Source of the DNA: Bacteroidetes bacterium HGW-Bacteroidetes-17
Lineage (GTDB): Bacteria; Bacteroidota; Bacteroidia; Bacteroidales; GCA-2711565
Reading direction: 5' to 3'
DNA: 32,925 nucleotides
Assembly (NCBI GenBank): GCA_002840985.1
Contig: PHDM01000025.1
Span: 1-32,925 of the forward strand
The notes under the pieces are model-generated. The model worked only from the letters and a program-made list of their open reading frames with translations, was not told the origin of the DNA and did not search any database. The position numbers and the translations under genes are program-made. Numbering within the stretch: position 1 is the first letter of the stretch; each line of letters starts with the position of its first letter. Positions 16,727 to 25,426 of the stretch are shown here, in pieces.

Positions 16727-18448
16727 TTAATGACCGCTACCTATTACTTTTAATTTATCTCCTGTTTCTTCAACAATTTTTTTATAATACTCTTCATCAT
16801 AGCCTGGTTGTTCAACTTTAGGAGTAATGTACTTATATCCAGGAGGAACAGGCCTATCGGTTTTAATGTTCCCGTCCATGTATCTCATGAAAAGGTATTG
16901 ATATAATTTTTTCCAACCATAAGTTACACGATCACCTTGGTTTACGGAGTAATTAGTTAAGAATGCAACAGCTGCATTTTTATCCTTTTTATACAATTCC
17001 ATTGCACCAGCATCAATGGCTGGGGTGTTATTGATAAATTCCATCTCATAAGCTAACTGCGCATCTGCAACCTCTGGGTGTATGTTTTTGTAGCGTGTAT
17101 AGGCTAAATTGGTCACTTGGTTAAATACCCAAAATGCTGAATTGTCCGACCATTCCATCATTGCACCATTGCCAACGGCAAAAGTTTCAGGGACACTTGT
17201 CATACTGGTGTACATTGGAATATAAACTGAGCTTGCTGCATCATCAACACCAAACCAGATAATTCCTCCAATTTCATCAGGTAACCAAGATCGGGATTGT
17301 GAAATAAAAGAAAATCCGGTTTGCTGTGTTGCAGTTGCCCTTTCATTACAATAAGCAATTCCGTCAACTTCCCAAGTCATGGGTCTCCATCTGTAAGGTA
17401 CATTAAAAGGACCTGCTCCAACATCAAGGCTCATGTCTAATTCGGTTCCCTCTAAATGATCACGCATAAACATCATCATATCATGTACTGAAACTTTGGC
17501 TTTTGGTTTGATCCATAAAGGCATACGATTTGACGCAAAGTTTTCTTTTACAAAAGGTTCGCCTTCTTTATGTGCTTTTGGGTTTTCTATCATCCCTTTA
17601 GCATAGTCCCAATATTTATCCATTCCATCAGCTACCTTGTTGAACATACTCCATACACGGATTTCGCAAAAACGAGCTCCGCTAAAATCAACAGGTGCAT
17701 AAACTTCAGAAAAATTAAAATCTTTGTCTTCTCCTTTATAAAAATTCTTACGCTTGGCAAACGAAACAACATCTTTAGCATTGAAAGTCATCGCGTTTGG
17801 ATCGTTCCATTTATTTTCATTTTGATATTCAAAAGTGGTTATTCGGGCATGATTGGCATGACCGGATACATATCCGTCAGGAATACGCATGGCAACCCAA
17901 ATGGCACCTTTTTCACCTTCTCCTTTACCGATCAATTCCATGATCCAGACTTCATTTTTATCAGCTAACGAAAAAGATTCGCCGCTACTGGCATATCCAT
18001 ATTCATCCATTAAATCAGCAATAACTTTAATTGCTTCACGAGCAGTTTTTGAACGTTGAAGAGCGATATAAATCAGGCTTCCATAATCCATGATTGCACC
18101 TGTTTGGCTAGCCAATTCAGCTCGTCCACCATAAGTTGTTTCACCAATGGCAACCTGAAATTCGTTCATGTTACCTACTACATTATAGGTTTGTTTGGCT
18201 TGTTTTATTTTGCCAAGATATTTACCGGTATCCCATTCGTAAATATCCAGCATGCTTCCTTCCGGCCAGGTTGCAGCTTGCCAGTGATATAATTCACCAT
18301 AGAGCACATGTGAGTCTGCTGCATAAGAGATCATGGTTGATCCATCAACAGAAGCTCCTTTTGTAATTAAATAATTGGTACAAGCATTGGTTGTGGTATC
18401 GATTGTTAAAGCCAAAACCAAACTAAAAACAAATAAAATCTTTTTCAT
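16727..18448 (-). CDS. C69-family dipeptidase
   Basis: A 573-residue exported Ntn-type hydrolase of the peptidase C69/U34 family, which cleaves dipeptides. A signal peptide (MKKILFVFSLVLAL...) ends just before ACTNYLITKGAS. The Cys in ACTNY (C27 if counted from the 18460 start, C23 from 18448) is the expected N-terminal nucleophile after processing, as in PepD-like dipeptidases. GASVDGSTMISYAADSH, GNMNEFQVAIGETTYGGR and YGSLIYIALQRSKTAREAI are family-typical. Three in-frame ATGs occur (18460, 18454, 18448); I chose the one starting the signal peptide with MKK. It is transcribed alone, with a putative -7 element at 18495-18502 and a terminator after the stop. Confidence 0.92.
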   Translation of the reverse strand: MKKILFVFSLVLALTIDTTTNACTNYLITKGASVDGSTMISYAADSHVLYGELYHWQAATWPEGSMLDIYEWDTGKYLGKIKQAKQTYNVVGNMNEFQVAIGETTYGGRAELASQTGAIMDYGSLIYIALQRSKTAREAIKVIADLMDEYGYASSGESFSLADKNEVWIMELIGKGEGEKGAIWVAMRIPDGYVSGHANHARITTFEYQNENKWNDPNAMTFNAKDVVSFAKRKNFYKGEDKDFNFSEVYAPVDFSGARFCEIRVWSMFNKVADGMDKYWDYAKGMIENPKAHKEGEPFVKENFASNRMPLWIKPKAKVSVHDMMMFMRDHLEGTELDMSLDVGAGPFNVPYRWRPMTWEVDGIAYCNERATATQQTGFSFISQSRSWLPDEIGGIIWFGVDDAASSVYIPMYTSMTSVPETFAVGNGAMMEWSDNSAFWVFNQVTNLAYTRYKNIHPEVADAQLAYEMEFINNTPAIDAGAMELYKKDKNAAVAFLTNYSVNQGDRVTYGWKKLYQYLFMRYMDGNIKTDRPVPPGYKYITPKVEQPGYDEEYYKKIVEETGDKLKVIGSGH

Positions 18449-18494
18449 ATACATATTCATTTAAGTTAACATTCATCATTTTTTTGGATGGATA

Positions 18495-18502
18495 CAAATA
18501 TA
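18495..18502 (-). promoter_or_regulatory. Putative -7 element for the C69 peptidase gene
   Basis: On the minus strand this reads TATATTTG, matching TAnnTTTG, about 35-47 bases before the candidate start codons. No -33 box is obvious. Confidence 0.45.
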
Positions 18503-18539
18503 GTAAAAAGCCAACAGACAGCTTCTTTTTCCGTTGTCG

Positions 18540-20474
18540 TTATCCTAACGGGAATATTTTCTTTTCTTTCAAATAATTTTGAATTTCCTGTACATTGCTT
18601 TCTTCTCCCTCGGGATACAGCGCTAAATTTTCATTTTCGGGTTTTTCAAATGGTTCATCAATCCCGGGAACGTGCAAGAGCATTCCTGCTTCTACTTTTT
18701 TATAAAATTCAGGTTTATGATTTTTGCAAAAATCGAGATCAGCATCCATATAAATCAGATGGAATTTTTCTTTGCCGATAATATCAGCAATTTGTTGGCG
18801 AATAATTTCTTTTGGAGAGATAAATGAACAGATTACAATAATTCCCTGGTCATTTAAAATTTTACAAACTTCCGCTACACGACGCAAATGTTCAGCACGA
18901 TCGGCAGGAGAGTAGTCAAGTTCTTTTGATAAGCCTGATCTGACCGTACTTCCGTCCATTAATACTGCCGAAGCTCCTTGTTCAAATAATTTACGTTCGA
19001 GCTTATAGGCAAGGTTATTTTTTCCTGAACCATGTAAGCCTGTAATCCAGAGTGTGGCTGCTTTTTGATTGAGTTTTTGTTGTCGTTCTTCTGTTGAAAT
19101 TAATGGCTGACCTTTGATGATCATTTCTTTTTCCCGATCAGTGATTCGAGACGGCAAATCTTTATCATGTAATTTATCAATGATCATTCCAACGGCACAG
19201 GTATTATGGCTTACCGGATCAATTAAAATGAAGGAACCCGTTTCACGGTTCTTTTTATATGGATCGAAAAATAAAGGTTTTACGGTGGTAAGGACAACCC
19301 TGCCGATTTCGTTTAATTCCAAATGACCAATTTCAGATTTTTCCATGGTGTTTACATCTACCTTGTATTTAATCTGATCGAATCTGGCTTTGGTTGTATT
19401 GGTGGTATGTTTTATGTAAAACTGGGTATTGGGATTCATCGGTTTCTCATCCATCCAAACAAGCATGGCTTCAAAGTGACGTTCAATTCGTGGCATATTA
19501 TCAGGGTGAACAATCATCTCGCCTCTTGAAATATCAATTTCGTCGGCCAGGGTAATTGTTATCGCTTGCGGAGGAAATGCTTCTTCCTGCTCCCCGGCAG
19601 TGCCAAAAATGTTTGTTACCACAGAAGTTTGACCAGAAGGCAATGCTTTAATGGTGTCTCCTTTTCTGATTACTCCTGATGCCATGGTAGTTGAAAACCC
19701 CCGAAAATCCAAACTCGGGCGGTTTACAAATTGTACCGGAAATCGCAAATCTTCGAAGTTACGGTCGCTGCCAACATGAACCGTTTCCAGAAATTCAAGC
19801 ATGCATTTTCCATGATACCAATCCATGTTGTGAGATTTATCTACCACATTATCGCCTTTCAGAGCCGAGATTGGAATGAAATTGATATCAGGAATATTTA
19901 ATCCGGTAATAAAATTTTTATAGCTGGCACAAATTTCATCATATCGCTCCTGACTGTAATCAACCAAATCCATTTTATTAATGGCGACCACAATGTGATT
20001 AATTCCTAGAAGGGAAACAATATAAGTATGACGTTTGGTTTGAGTAATTACGCCTGTGCGTGCATCAACCAATAAAATAGCTAAATTGGCAGTTGAAGCA
20101 CCTGTCACCATATTGCGGGTATACTGCTCGTGGCCTGGTGTATCGGCGATAATAAATTTTCGTTTATTGGTTGAGAAATAACGATAAGCAACGTCAATGG
20201 TAATTCCTTGTTCGCGTTCGGCTTTCAATCCATCCAATAATAAAGCATAATCAATATCACCACCGGCATGACCCATGCGTTTACTATCGCGTTCCAAAGC
20301 AGAAAGCTGATCATCATAAAGTTTTTTGCTGTCGAACAACAAGCGTCCGATCAATGTTGATTTACCATCATCAACACTTCCGGCAGTTAACAGCCGTAAT
20401 TGGTCCTTTTTTTCATCCTGATCGAGGAATGCTTTTATGTTGATGTTTGGGCTATGGTGTCGCGGTTTTGGCAT
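18540..20474 (-). CDS. cysN: Sulfate adenylyltransferase GTPase subunit fused to APS-kinase-like domain (CysN/C)
   Basis: A 644-residue protein. Residues 27-450 are an EF-Tu-like GTPase with G1 [10 protein letters not shown] (31-40), the REQGITID switch, G3 DTPGH (111-115) and G4 NKMD (166-169). With CysD it makes adenosine 5'-phosphosulfate from ATP and sulfate. Residues 470-644 are an APS-kinase-like domain (CysC), which would make PAPS. Its P-loop reads GLHGSGKNN (479-487), with Asn replacing the usual Ser/Thr after the lysine, and DGSTVR replaces the usual DGDNVR. The FISP motif with S553 is kept. The kinase half may therefore be altered or inactive. cysD is upstream, separated by a four-helix-bundle gene between repeat hairpins. 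No PAPS reductase is in the window. Confidence 0.93.
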   Translation of the reverse strand: MPKPRHHSPNINIKAFLDQDEKKDQLRLLTAGSVDDGKSTLIGRLLFDSKKLYDDQLSALERDSKRMGHAGGDIDYALLLDGLKAEREQGITIDVAYRYFSTNKRKFIIADTPGHEQYTRNMVTGASTANLAILLVDARTGVITQTKRHTYIVSLLGINHIVVAINKMDLVDYSQERYDEICASYKNFITGLNIPDINFIPISALKGDNVVDKSHNMDWYHGKCMLEFLETVHVGSDRNFEDLRFPVQFVNRPSLDFRGFSTTMASGVIRKGDTIKALPSGQTSVVTNIFGTAGEQEEAFPPQAITITLADEIDISRGEMIVHPDNMPRIERHFEAMLVWMDEKPMNPNTQFYIKHTTNTTKARFDQIKYKVDVNTMEKSEIGHLELNEIGRVVLTTVKPLFFDPYKKNRETGSFILIDPVSHNTCAVGMIIDKLHDKDLPSRITDREKEMIIKGQPLISTEERQQKLNQKAATLWITGLHGSGKNNLAYKLERKLFEQGASAVLMDGSTVRSGLSKELDYSPADRAEHLRRVAEVCKILNDQGIIVICSFISPKEIIRQQIADIIGKEKFHLIYMDADLDFCKNHKPEFYKKVEAGMLLHVPGIDEPFEKPENENLALYPEGEESNVQEIQNYLKEKKIFPLG

Positions 20475-20519
20475 TTTTTATTTGTGTTCTAATGTGATAT
20501 TAAATTGTTTATTAAAGTT

Positions 20520-20595
20520 GTTCAGAGGTTCAGATGTTTAGAAGCTCAAAAGAAAATATATTAACATATGAGCTTTTGATCCTTTGAACTTTTAA
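20520..20595. repeat. Octamer-array hairpin downstream of the four-helix-bundle gene
   Basis: The left part has 8-nt units of the type GTTCARAN: GTTCAGAG, GTTCAGAT, GTTTAGAA, GCTCAAAA (20520-20551). The right part has the same words inverted, ending in CCTTTGAACTTTTAA (20581-20595). AAGCTC and GAGCTT allow a hairpin around a short AT loop. The stop codon of the four-helix-bundle gene (20592-20594) lies inside this array. GGTTCAGATGTT (20527-20538) and CCTTTGAACTTTTAA recur at 20968-20979 and 21013-21027. Confidence 0.8.
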
Positions 20596-20945
20596 GTGCT
20601 AATTTTTCTCAAATATTTTATATAATTAATCAATTTTGCTTTAATTGTATTCAGCAATTCAATTTCTTTAACAGAATCGCAATAGCATAATTTCTCAGCC
20701 ACAATTAATTGAGTATCTAATTCGGAAATTGATCCTAATGCAATATGTAAAAACTGCAAATTCTCTTTGTCACCTTGTCTTCCGGCTCCTTCAGCAATAT
20801 TTGATGGAATTGAGATAGCAGCCCTTCTCATTTGGCTGATCATTCCATATTTTTCATCTGCAGGAAAACTTTTAGTAAGTGTATAAATATCGACTACAAA
20901 ATCAACCGATATTTTCCATACTTCTAATTCTTTGTGTATTCCCAT
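20592..20945 (-). CDS. Four-helix-bundle (S23/IVP-like) protein
   Basis: A 117-residue all-helical protein of the four-helix-bundle family (PF05635/TIGR02436), first described as the protein encoded in 23S rRNA intervening sequences. The N-terminal ELEVWKISVDFV, the core QMRRAAISIPSNIAEGAGR (residues 38-56) and FLHIALGSISELDTQL are diagnostic. Its function in Bacteroidota is not known. Some relatives bind nucleic acid as pentamers, as Avd does in diversity-generating retroelements. It sits between cysD and cysN in the same orientation, with no functional link to sulfate metabolism. It is bordered by matching octamer-repeat hairpins, and the downstream one overlaps its stop codon. It looks like an inserted unit. 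Confidence 0.9.
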   Translation of the reverse strand: MGIHKELEVWKISVDFVVDIYTLTKSFPADEKYGMISQMRRAAISIPSNIAEGAGRQGDKENLQFLHIALGSISELDTQLIVAEKLCYCDSVKEIELLNTIKAKLINYIKYLRKIST

Positions 20946-20967
20946 TTTTTATGTTTAAAGATTTATA

Positions 20968-21038
20968 GGTTCAGATGTTCAAAGGTTCAAAAAAAGAATC
21001 TTCTCCTCTGAACCTTTGAACTTTTAAACTTCTGAACG
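20968..21038. repeat. Octamer-array hairpin upstream of the four-helix-bundle gene
   Basis: Forward 8-nt units (GTTCAGAT, GTTCAAAG, GTTCAAAA from 20969) face inverted units. On the other strand these read GTTCAGAA, GTTTAAAA, GTTCAAAG, GTTCAGAG, ending at 21038. The arms can pair into a long stem, with TTCAAAGGTTCA facing TGAACCTTTGAA. On the mRNA strand the degenerate 8-nt rhythm continues almost to the ATG of the four-helix-bundle gene at 20945. The element sits directly after the cysD stop at 21041. Confidence 0.8.
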
Positions 21039-21040
21039 TA

Positions 21041-21949
21041 TTAAAAATATCCCTCTCTCTTTTTCTGTTCCATGCTTCCTTCCTGATCAAAATCGATGAC
21101 CCGGGTTGTTCGCTCAGATACAGTGGTGGTCATCATCTCTTCCACAATTTTTTCAATGGTATCAGCTTCTGATTTTACGGCACCGGTTAATGGATAGCAA
21201 CCCAGCGTTCTGAAACGAACCATGCGCATTCTTGCTTTTTCAGCCAATTCTTTTGGCATTCTTTCGTCATCAACCAAAACCATTGCCCCATTATATTCAA
21301 CAATAGGTCGTTCTTTTGCAAAATACAAAGGAACGATTGGAATATTTTCTAATCGGATGTACTGCCAGATATCCAATTCAGTCCAGTTTGAAATTGGGAA
21401 CACCCTAATAGATTCACCTTTATGTACTTTGGCATTATAAACATTCCATAATTCAGGGCGTTGATTCTTGGGATCCCATTGGTGAAAACGATCACGAAAA
21501 GAATAAATCCGCTCCTTAGCTCTGGATTTTTCTTCATCGCGACGGGCACCACCAAAAGCAGCGTCGAAACCATATTTGTCGAGCCCGGCTAATAAGGCCT
21601 GGGTCTTCATAATATCGGTATGAACTTTACTTCCATGGGTGAATGGCCCCACCCCTGTTTCAAATCCTTCTTTATTGAAGTGAACAATTAAATCCCAACC
21701 TTTTTCTTTTGCATATTTATCTCGAAACTCGACCATTTCCCTGAATTTCCATTTGGAATCGATATGCATTAACGGAAATGGTACCTTACCCGGTGCAAAA
21801 GCTTTTTCGGCAAGCCTTACCATGACCGAAGAGTCTTTACCAATAGAATATAACATCACAGGATTTTCAAATTCAGCAGCCACTTCACGGATAATGTGAA
21901 TTGATTCTGCTTCGAGTTGACGTAGGTTGGTTAAATTATAGCTGTTCAT
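21041..21949 (-). CDS. cysD: Sulfate adenylyltransferase subunit 2
   Basis: A 302-residue PP-loop ATP pyrophosphatase that forms APS together with the CysN GTPase. The PP-loop reads [10 protein letters not shown] (residues 34-43), followed by [32 protein letters not shown] and [11 protein letters not shown], all typical of CysD. The C-terminus ends [10 protein letters not shown], also characteristic. The length is normal. It is the first gene of the sulfate-activation operon. Its partner cysN/C lies downstream, beyond an interposed four-helix-bundle gene. A TAnnTTTG element lies 30 bases upstream. The products may feed cysteine synthesis, or sulfation of surface polysaccharides; the window does not decide which. 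Confidence 0.96.
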   Translation of the reverse strand: MNSYNLTNLRQLEAESIHIIREVAAEFENPVMLYSIGKDSSVMVRLAEKAFAPGKVPFPLMHIDSKWKFREMVEFRDKYAKEKGWDLIVHFNKEGFETGVGPFTHGSKVHTDIMKTQALLAGLDKYGFDAAFGGARRDEEKSRAKERIYSFRDRFHQWDPKNQRPELWNVYNAKVHKGESIRVFPISNWTELDIWQYIRLENIPIVPLYFAKERPIVEYNGAMVLVDDERMPKELAEKARMRMVRFRTLGCYPLTGAVKSEADTIEKIVEEMMTTTVSERTTRVIDFDQEGSMEQKKREGYF

Positions 21950-21978
21950 TGTTTTGTTTTAGGCATCATTTTGAAGTG

Positions 21979-21986
21979 CAAATGTA
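21979..21986 (-). promoter_or_regulatory. Putative -7 element for cysD
   Basis: On the minus strand this reads TACATTTG, matching TAnnTTTG, 30 bases before the cysD ATG. An octamer array lies about 25 bases further upstream (22012-22051). Confidence 0.5.
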
Positions 21987-22011
21987 GTGAAAAAGTTACG
22001 AGTTAATAAAG

Positions 22012-22051
22012 CTCAATAGTTCAGAGCTTCAAAAGCTCAAAGGATTAAGAA
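22012..22051. repeat. Octamer array upstream of cysD
   Basis: Five consecutive 8-nt units: GCTCAATA, GTTCAGAG, CTTCAAAA, GCTCAAAG, GATTAAGA. They share the GYTCARAN pattern of the arrays flanking the four-helix-bundle gene, but only in one orientation apart from a GAGCTT/AAGCTC pair. No gene is associated. Confidence 0.65.
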
Positions 22052-22153
22052 TGAAAAAGAAAAATTCCTCTGGGCAAACTTAACCATGGTATAAAACTAG
22101 GTAAAGCTTATTTAAACCCAAATATGTAAAAGATTGGAATACACGAATTAAAA

Positions 22154-22181
22154 TCTCCCATCAACTAAATCTTTTGGGAGA
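22154..22181 (-). terminator. Weak terminator-like hairpin after upxY
   Basis: TCTCCCA (22154-22160) pairs with TGGGAGA (22175-22181). On the minus strand it is followed by TTTTAATT, a poor U-tract. It lies 144 bases after the upxY stop. Confidence 0.4.
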
Positions 22182-22324
22182 ACAGATTTAATGTCATAAA
22201 TAACAGAGGTATTGCCATTTGTAAACTGTTTAATGTCCAGTTTTAAAAATTAATTGTGTGATACTGCCAAAATAATTGTGTTGTATTAATGAGTGGTCAA
22301 CCTGATTCAGGCATTGTCAATAAT

Positions 22325-22834
22325 TTATGTTTTTATTTTGGTAAAAGAGGAATCTTCGAGAATCAAAGAATACCCAATATTTTCAATTCTAATGACAAGT
22401 TTCTTTTTTCCGTCAGAATCCTTAATAATTTCACCCGTATAACCTTTTAAGGGTCCAGATTCGATCAATATTTTTTCACCTGACATAAATCTTTCTCCGC
22501 TATAAGCATGTGGAATATTGTTTTCCAACATTTTTTTCATTGCCTCAATCTGCCATTCAGGAATTGCGGCTGCCTTTCCTTCAAAAGTAACGTAGCGAAC
22601 AATACCATTGATGTTTAGAACATCATAATATTCCTTTTCACTAGCTTTTACAAAAACATATGAACGAATCATAGGTTCTTCGACCTTTTTTTTACGGTCA
22701 CTCCATTGTACTATTTTTGTTTCGAGCGGCATGTATGCAGTCAATCCTAATTTCTGTATCTCTTTAAATACTTTCTTTTCCTGACGGGATTTAGTATAAA
22801 TAGCGTACCAATGGTAATCCTTATTTGAAATCAC
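22325..22834 (-). CDS. UpxY-family transcription antiterminator (NusG paralogue)
   Basis: A 169-residue NusG-like protein. The NGN domain starts HWYAIYTKSRQEKKV and continues with AYMPLETKIVQWSDRKKKVEEPMIRSYVFV (residues 7-62). A KOW-like segment follows (SGPLKGYTGEI, 126-136). This matches UpxY/LoaP-type specialised NusG proteins, which bind RNA polymerase to carry it through long polysaccharide or secondary-metabolite operons. It starts with GTG at 22834; no usable ATG lies nearby. UpxY genes usually head the operon they control, but the next gene is cysD, 375 bases away with its own promoter element. It is therefore an orphan here, or it acts in trans. Confidence 0.88.
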   Translation of the reverse strand: MISNKDYHWYAIYTKSRQEKKVFKEIQKLGLTAYMPLETKIVQWSDRKKKVEEPMIRSYVFVKASEKEYYDVLNINGIVRYVTFEGKAAAIPEWQIEAMKKMLENNIPHAYSGERFMSGEKILIESGPLKGYTGEIIKDSDGKKKLVIRIENIGYSLILEDSSFTKIKT

Positions 22835-23024
22835 AATTAACTTTTTTAAATGTCAAAAGAAAGAATAATTCCGCTAAATTCTTGTTTGTTTTAGTTTTAA
22901 TGATTTTTTAAACATTATTGGTATTTAACGCAATTAAAATAATTAGTATTAGCAAACAAATCTATTCAATTTTGATTTGAAAGCCAATCATTCTTTCTTT
23001 TAAAATGGGAAAGCATTATTTCAC

Positions 23025-23052
23025 TTTGAAGTTAATAATTAGCGTAATTTTG
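23025..23052 (+). promoter_or_regulatory. Bacteroidota-type promoter of ppa
   Basis: A -33 TTTG (23025-23028), a 16-bp spacer, and a -7 TAATTTTG (23045-23052), 26 bases before the ATG. The spacer equals that upstream of topA, which supports both calls. Confidence 0.65.
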
Positions 23053-23078
23053 TACCCTAATAATTTAAAACAAAAAAA

Positions 23079-23750
23079 ATGTCGAATAAATTGATGGATC
23101 CCATTGGGCGCCTGATGGGCCTGAGATATAAATCGCACCCATGGCACGGAGTAGATATTGGAAAGGATGCACCTGAGGTTTTAACCTGCTTTATCGAAAT
23201 GGTGACTACAGACACCGTTAAATATGAGGTTGATAAAAAAACGGGGTATTTGATGATTGATCGTCCGCAAAAATACTCAAATACGGTACCTGCACTTTAC
23301 GGATTTATTCCACAAACCTTTAGTTCAAAGCGTACTGCAGATTTTTGCATGGAAAAAACCGGTAGAAAAAATATTAAAGGCGATGATGATCCGATTGATA
23401 TTTGCGTACTTACCGAAAAACAAATCGTACATGGCGATATACTCGTAAGGGCCAGGCCCATTGGTGGGTTTCGAATGATTGATGGAAATGAATCGGATGA
23501 TAAAATTATAGCCGTGCTGAATAATGATGCGGTTTATGGAAATTATAAGGATATTACAGATTGTCCATCGTTGGTAATAGATCGGCTTAAGCATTATTTT
23601 TTAACCTATAAAGATTTGCCGGGAAATCCTAGAGATGTTGAAATAACGCACACTTTTGGAATTGATGAAGCCCATGAAATTATCCGAAGATCGATGGAGG
23701 ATTATCACCATAAATTTGATAACCTGACGACTGCTTTGTTGGATGTTTAA
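23079..23750 (+). CDS. ppa: Inorganic pyrophosphatase (family I)
   Basis: A 223-residue cytoplasmic enzyme that hydrolyses pyrophosphate to two phosphates, pulling forward biosynthetic reactions including the APS synthesis encoded nearby. Metal-binding acids are visible in GDDDPIDICVL (D102-D104, D107), with YGFIPQTF upstream and VYGNYKDITDCP and HYFLTYKDLPGN downstream. It is longer than the E. coli enzyme, with an N-terminal extension (LMGLRYKSHPWHGVD) common in Bacteroidota homologues. It is a single gene with its own promoter. The 3' region holds a 10-nt-period array and it is convergent with miaB. Confidence 0.93.
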   Translation: MSNKLMDPIGRLMGLRYKSHPWHGVDIGKDAPEVLTCFIEMVTTDTVKYEVDKKTGYLMIDRPQKYSNTVPALYGFIPQTFSSKRTADFCMEKTGRKNIKGDDDPIDICVLTEKQIVHGDILVRARPIGGFRMIDGNESDDKIIAVLNNDAVYGNYKDITDCPSLVIDRLKHYFLTYKDLPGNPRDVEITHTFGIDEAHEIIRRSMEDYHHKFDNLTTALLDV

Positions 23751-23811
23751 TATAGGGTTAACATAGCCGGATTTATATCTGAATTTGTAAATCAGAAGGT
23801 TTCAATTGTTG

Positions 23812-23862
23812 TACAATCGTAATGCATAGTTATACAATAGTAATACATTGTAATACGATTGC
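23812..23862. repeat. Array with about 10-nt period between ppa and miaB
   Basis: Units such as TACAATCG, TAATGCATAG, TTATACAATAG, TAATACATTG, TAATACGATTG follow with a 10-11 nt rhythm. The outermost CAATCGTA and TACGATTG are inverted copies, so a stem is possible. A shorter related tract occurs at 29109-29131, sharing TATACAATAGTAATA. Both lie between convergent genes. Confidence 0.5.
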
Positions 23863-23895
23863 ATGGGGTATTCACTTCAATTCAAATTACTCTAC

Positions 23896-25230
23896 TTACG
23901 ATATTGCTTCTCCAATTAAGGTTGCTGCGGTACAACGGCCAATTTTAACCTGGACGTAATCACCCTTTTTGTAGTTCATTTTCGGAAAAACAACCATCTT
24001 GTTCTGACTATTGCGACCGGATAATTGCTCATCTGATTTTTTTGAAAACCCTTCTACCAAAACTTCAAAGGTTAAACCAAGATCTTTTTTGTTACTTTGA
24101 TGCGATAGTTTGCGCTGAAGGTCAATAATTTCGGCCAGACGTTTGCTTTTCACCTCTTCAGGAACATCATCCCTGAATTTTTTTGCAGCAAGTGTATCCG
24201 GTCGTTCGGAGTATTTGAACATAAAGGCATAATCATAAGCAACAGCCTCCATTAACGAAAGGGTTTGTTGATGATCTTCCTCTGTTTCACTACAAAAGCC
24301 ACTGATCATATCAGTTGATAAACCGCAATCAGGGATGTGTTTTTTGATGGTTGCAATGCGCTCAAGATACCATTCACGATCATATTTCCGGTTCATTAAT
24401 TTCAAAATCCGGCTGCTACCCGATTGCACGGGCAAGTGAATATTATTACAAATATTCGGATGCTTTGCTATGGTTTGGATCAGTTCATCCGAAATATCTT
24501 TAGGGTGTGATGTGGCAAACCGAACCCGAAGTAAAGGATTAATTTCTGCAACTTTTTGGAGTAAGTCGGGAAAACTCATTTGGCCGTTTTCGTTCCAGTT
24601 GTAAGAATTAACATTTTGACCAAGCAGTGTAACTTCACGATATCCCAGTTCAAACAATTCCCGGGCTTCATTGATGATGGTTTCAGGATTCCGGCTTCTC
24701 TCTTTTCCTCTGGTAAACGGAACCACACAATAGGAACAAAAATTCTGGCAGCCCCGCATGATCGAAATAAAAGCCGAAATTTTATTAGGATCTAAACGAA
24801 CAGGGCGAATATCGCCATAAGTTTCTTCGGCAGATAACAAAACATTAATGGCCCTTTGTCCATTTTCAACCGAATTCATGAGTTGAGGCAAATCACGATA
24901 GGCATCAGGACCGGCAATGATATCAACATCTTTTTCTTCTTCCAACAGTTGTGATTTTAATCTTTCGGCCATGCAACCAATGATGCCAATTTTTAGATTT
25001 GGCTGTTTATTCTTTAATTTAGCTAAAACGGTAATTCTTTTTCTAACCCTTTGTTCAGCGTTGTCGCGTATCGAGCAAGTGTTGATTAAAATGATATCAG
25101 CCAATTCAATTTTATCGGTTGTGGCATAATTATGATCGGTCATAATGGAGCCTACAATTTCGCTATCCGAAAAATTCATCTGGCAACCATAAGTTTCGAT
25201 ATAAATTTTTTTTGTATTATTGTCGATCAT
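23896..25230 (-). CDS. miaB: tRNA-2-methylthio-N6-dimethylallyladenosine synthase
   Basis: A 444-residue radical-SAM methylthiotransferase that adds the methylthio group to i6A37 in tRNAs reading UNN codons. The N-terminal UPF0004 domain has three cluster cysteines (C16 in [11 protein letters not shown]52 in [12 protein letters not shown]86 in GCMAER). The radical-SAM motif CxxxCxxC is at C161, C165 and C168 ([13 protein letters not shown]). A TRAM domain closes the protein ([18 protein letters not shown]). The length is normal. It is transcribed alone on the minus strand, with a TATTTTTG element upstream and divergent from topA. Confidence 0.97.
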   Translation of the reverse strand: MIDNNTKKIYIETYGCQMNFSDSEIVGSIMTDHNYATTDKIELADIILINTCSIRDNAEQRVRKRITVLAKLKNKQPNLKIGIIGCMAERLKSQLLEEEKDVDIIAGPDAYRDLPQLMNSVENGQRAINVLLSAEETYGDIRPVRLDPNKISAFISIMRGCQNFCSYCVVPFTRGKERSRNPETIINEARELFELGYREVTLLGQNVNSYNWNENGQMSFPDLLQKVAEINPLLRVRFATSHPKDISDELIQTIAKHPNICNNIHLPVQSGSSRILKLMNRKYDREWYLERIATIKKHIPDCGLSTDMISGFCSETEEDHQQTLSLMEAVAYDYAFMFKYSERPDTLAAKKFRDDVPEEVKSKRLAEIIDLQRKLSHQSNKKDLGLTFEVLVEGFSKKSDEQLSGRNSQNKMVVFPKMNYKKGDYVQVKIGRCTAATLIGEAIS

Positions 25231-25292
25231 TAAACTTTCCCCACTTAGTTGATTTTATTTATAATCAGGTATTTAGTATTTGTTATGATGTG

Positions 25293-25300
25293 CAAAAATA
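25293..25300 (-). promoter_or_regulatory. Putative -7 element for miaB
   Basis: On the minus strand this reads TATTTTTG, 63 bases before the miaB ATG. The -33 box is unclear. Confidence 0.45.
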
Positions 25301-25358
25301 ATTAAAAAATCTATGGGGATCAGAACTCTAAATTTATTTTAACAACATACTATTAGGG

Positions 25359-25386
25359 TTTGAAGTTTTTATTTGTCTTACTTTTG
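25359..25386 (+). promoter_or_regulatory. Bacteroidota-type promoter of topA
   Basis: A -33 TTTG (25359-25362), a 16-bp spacer, and a -7 TACTTTTG (25379-25386), 40 bases before the ATG. An unusually good ribosome-binding site (AGAGAGGAA) precedes the start codon. Confidence 0.65.
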
Positions 25387-25426
25387 CAGCTGAAATTATT
25401 TAAATCATTATCAGAGAGGAACGAAG

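Larger units (their letters stand above)
21950..22324. other. Intergenic region between upxY and cysD
   Basis: A 375-bp gap with no supported gene. It contains the cysD -7 element, an octamer array (22012-22051) and a weak terminator-like hairpin (22154-22181). The rest is AT-rich and unremarkable. Confidence 0.5.

Noticed and set aside
17570..18366. Plus-strand frames opposite the C69 dipeptidase gene
   Set aside because: The opposite strand has a full-length, motif-complete peptidase; the antisense frames show no family pattern and no promoter.
20520..21038. Octamer arrays read as a CRISPR
   Set aside because: The units are contiguous 8-nt words without spacers and with inverted halves; they do not form repeat-spacer structure.
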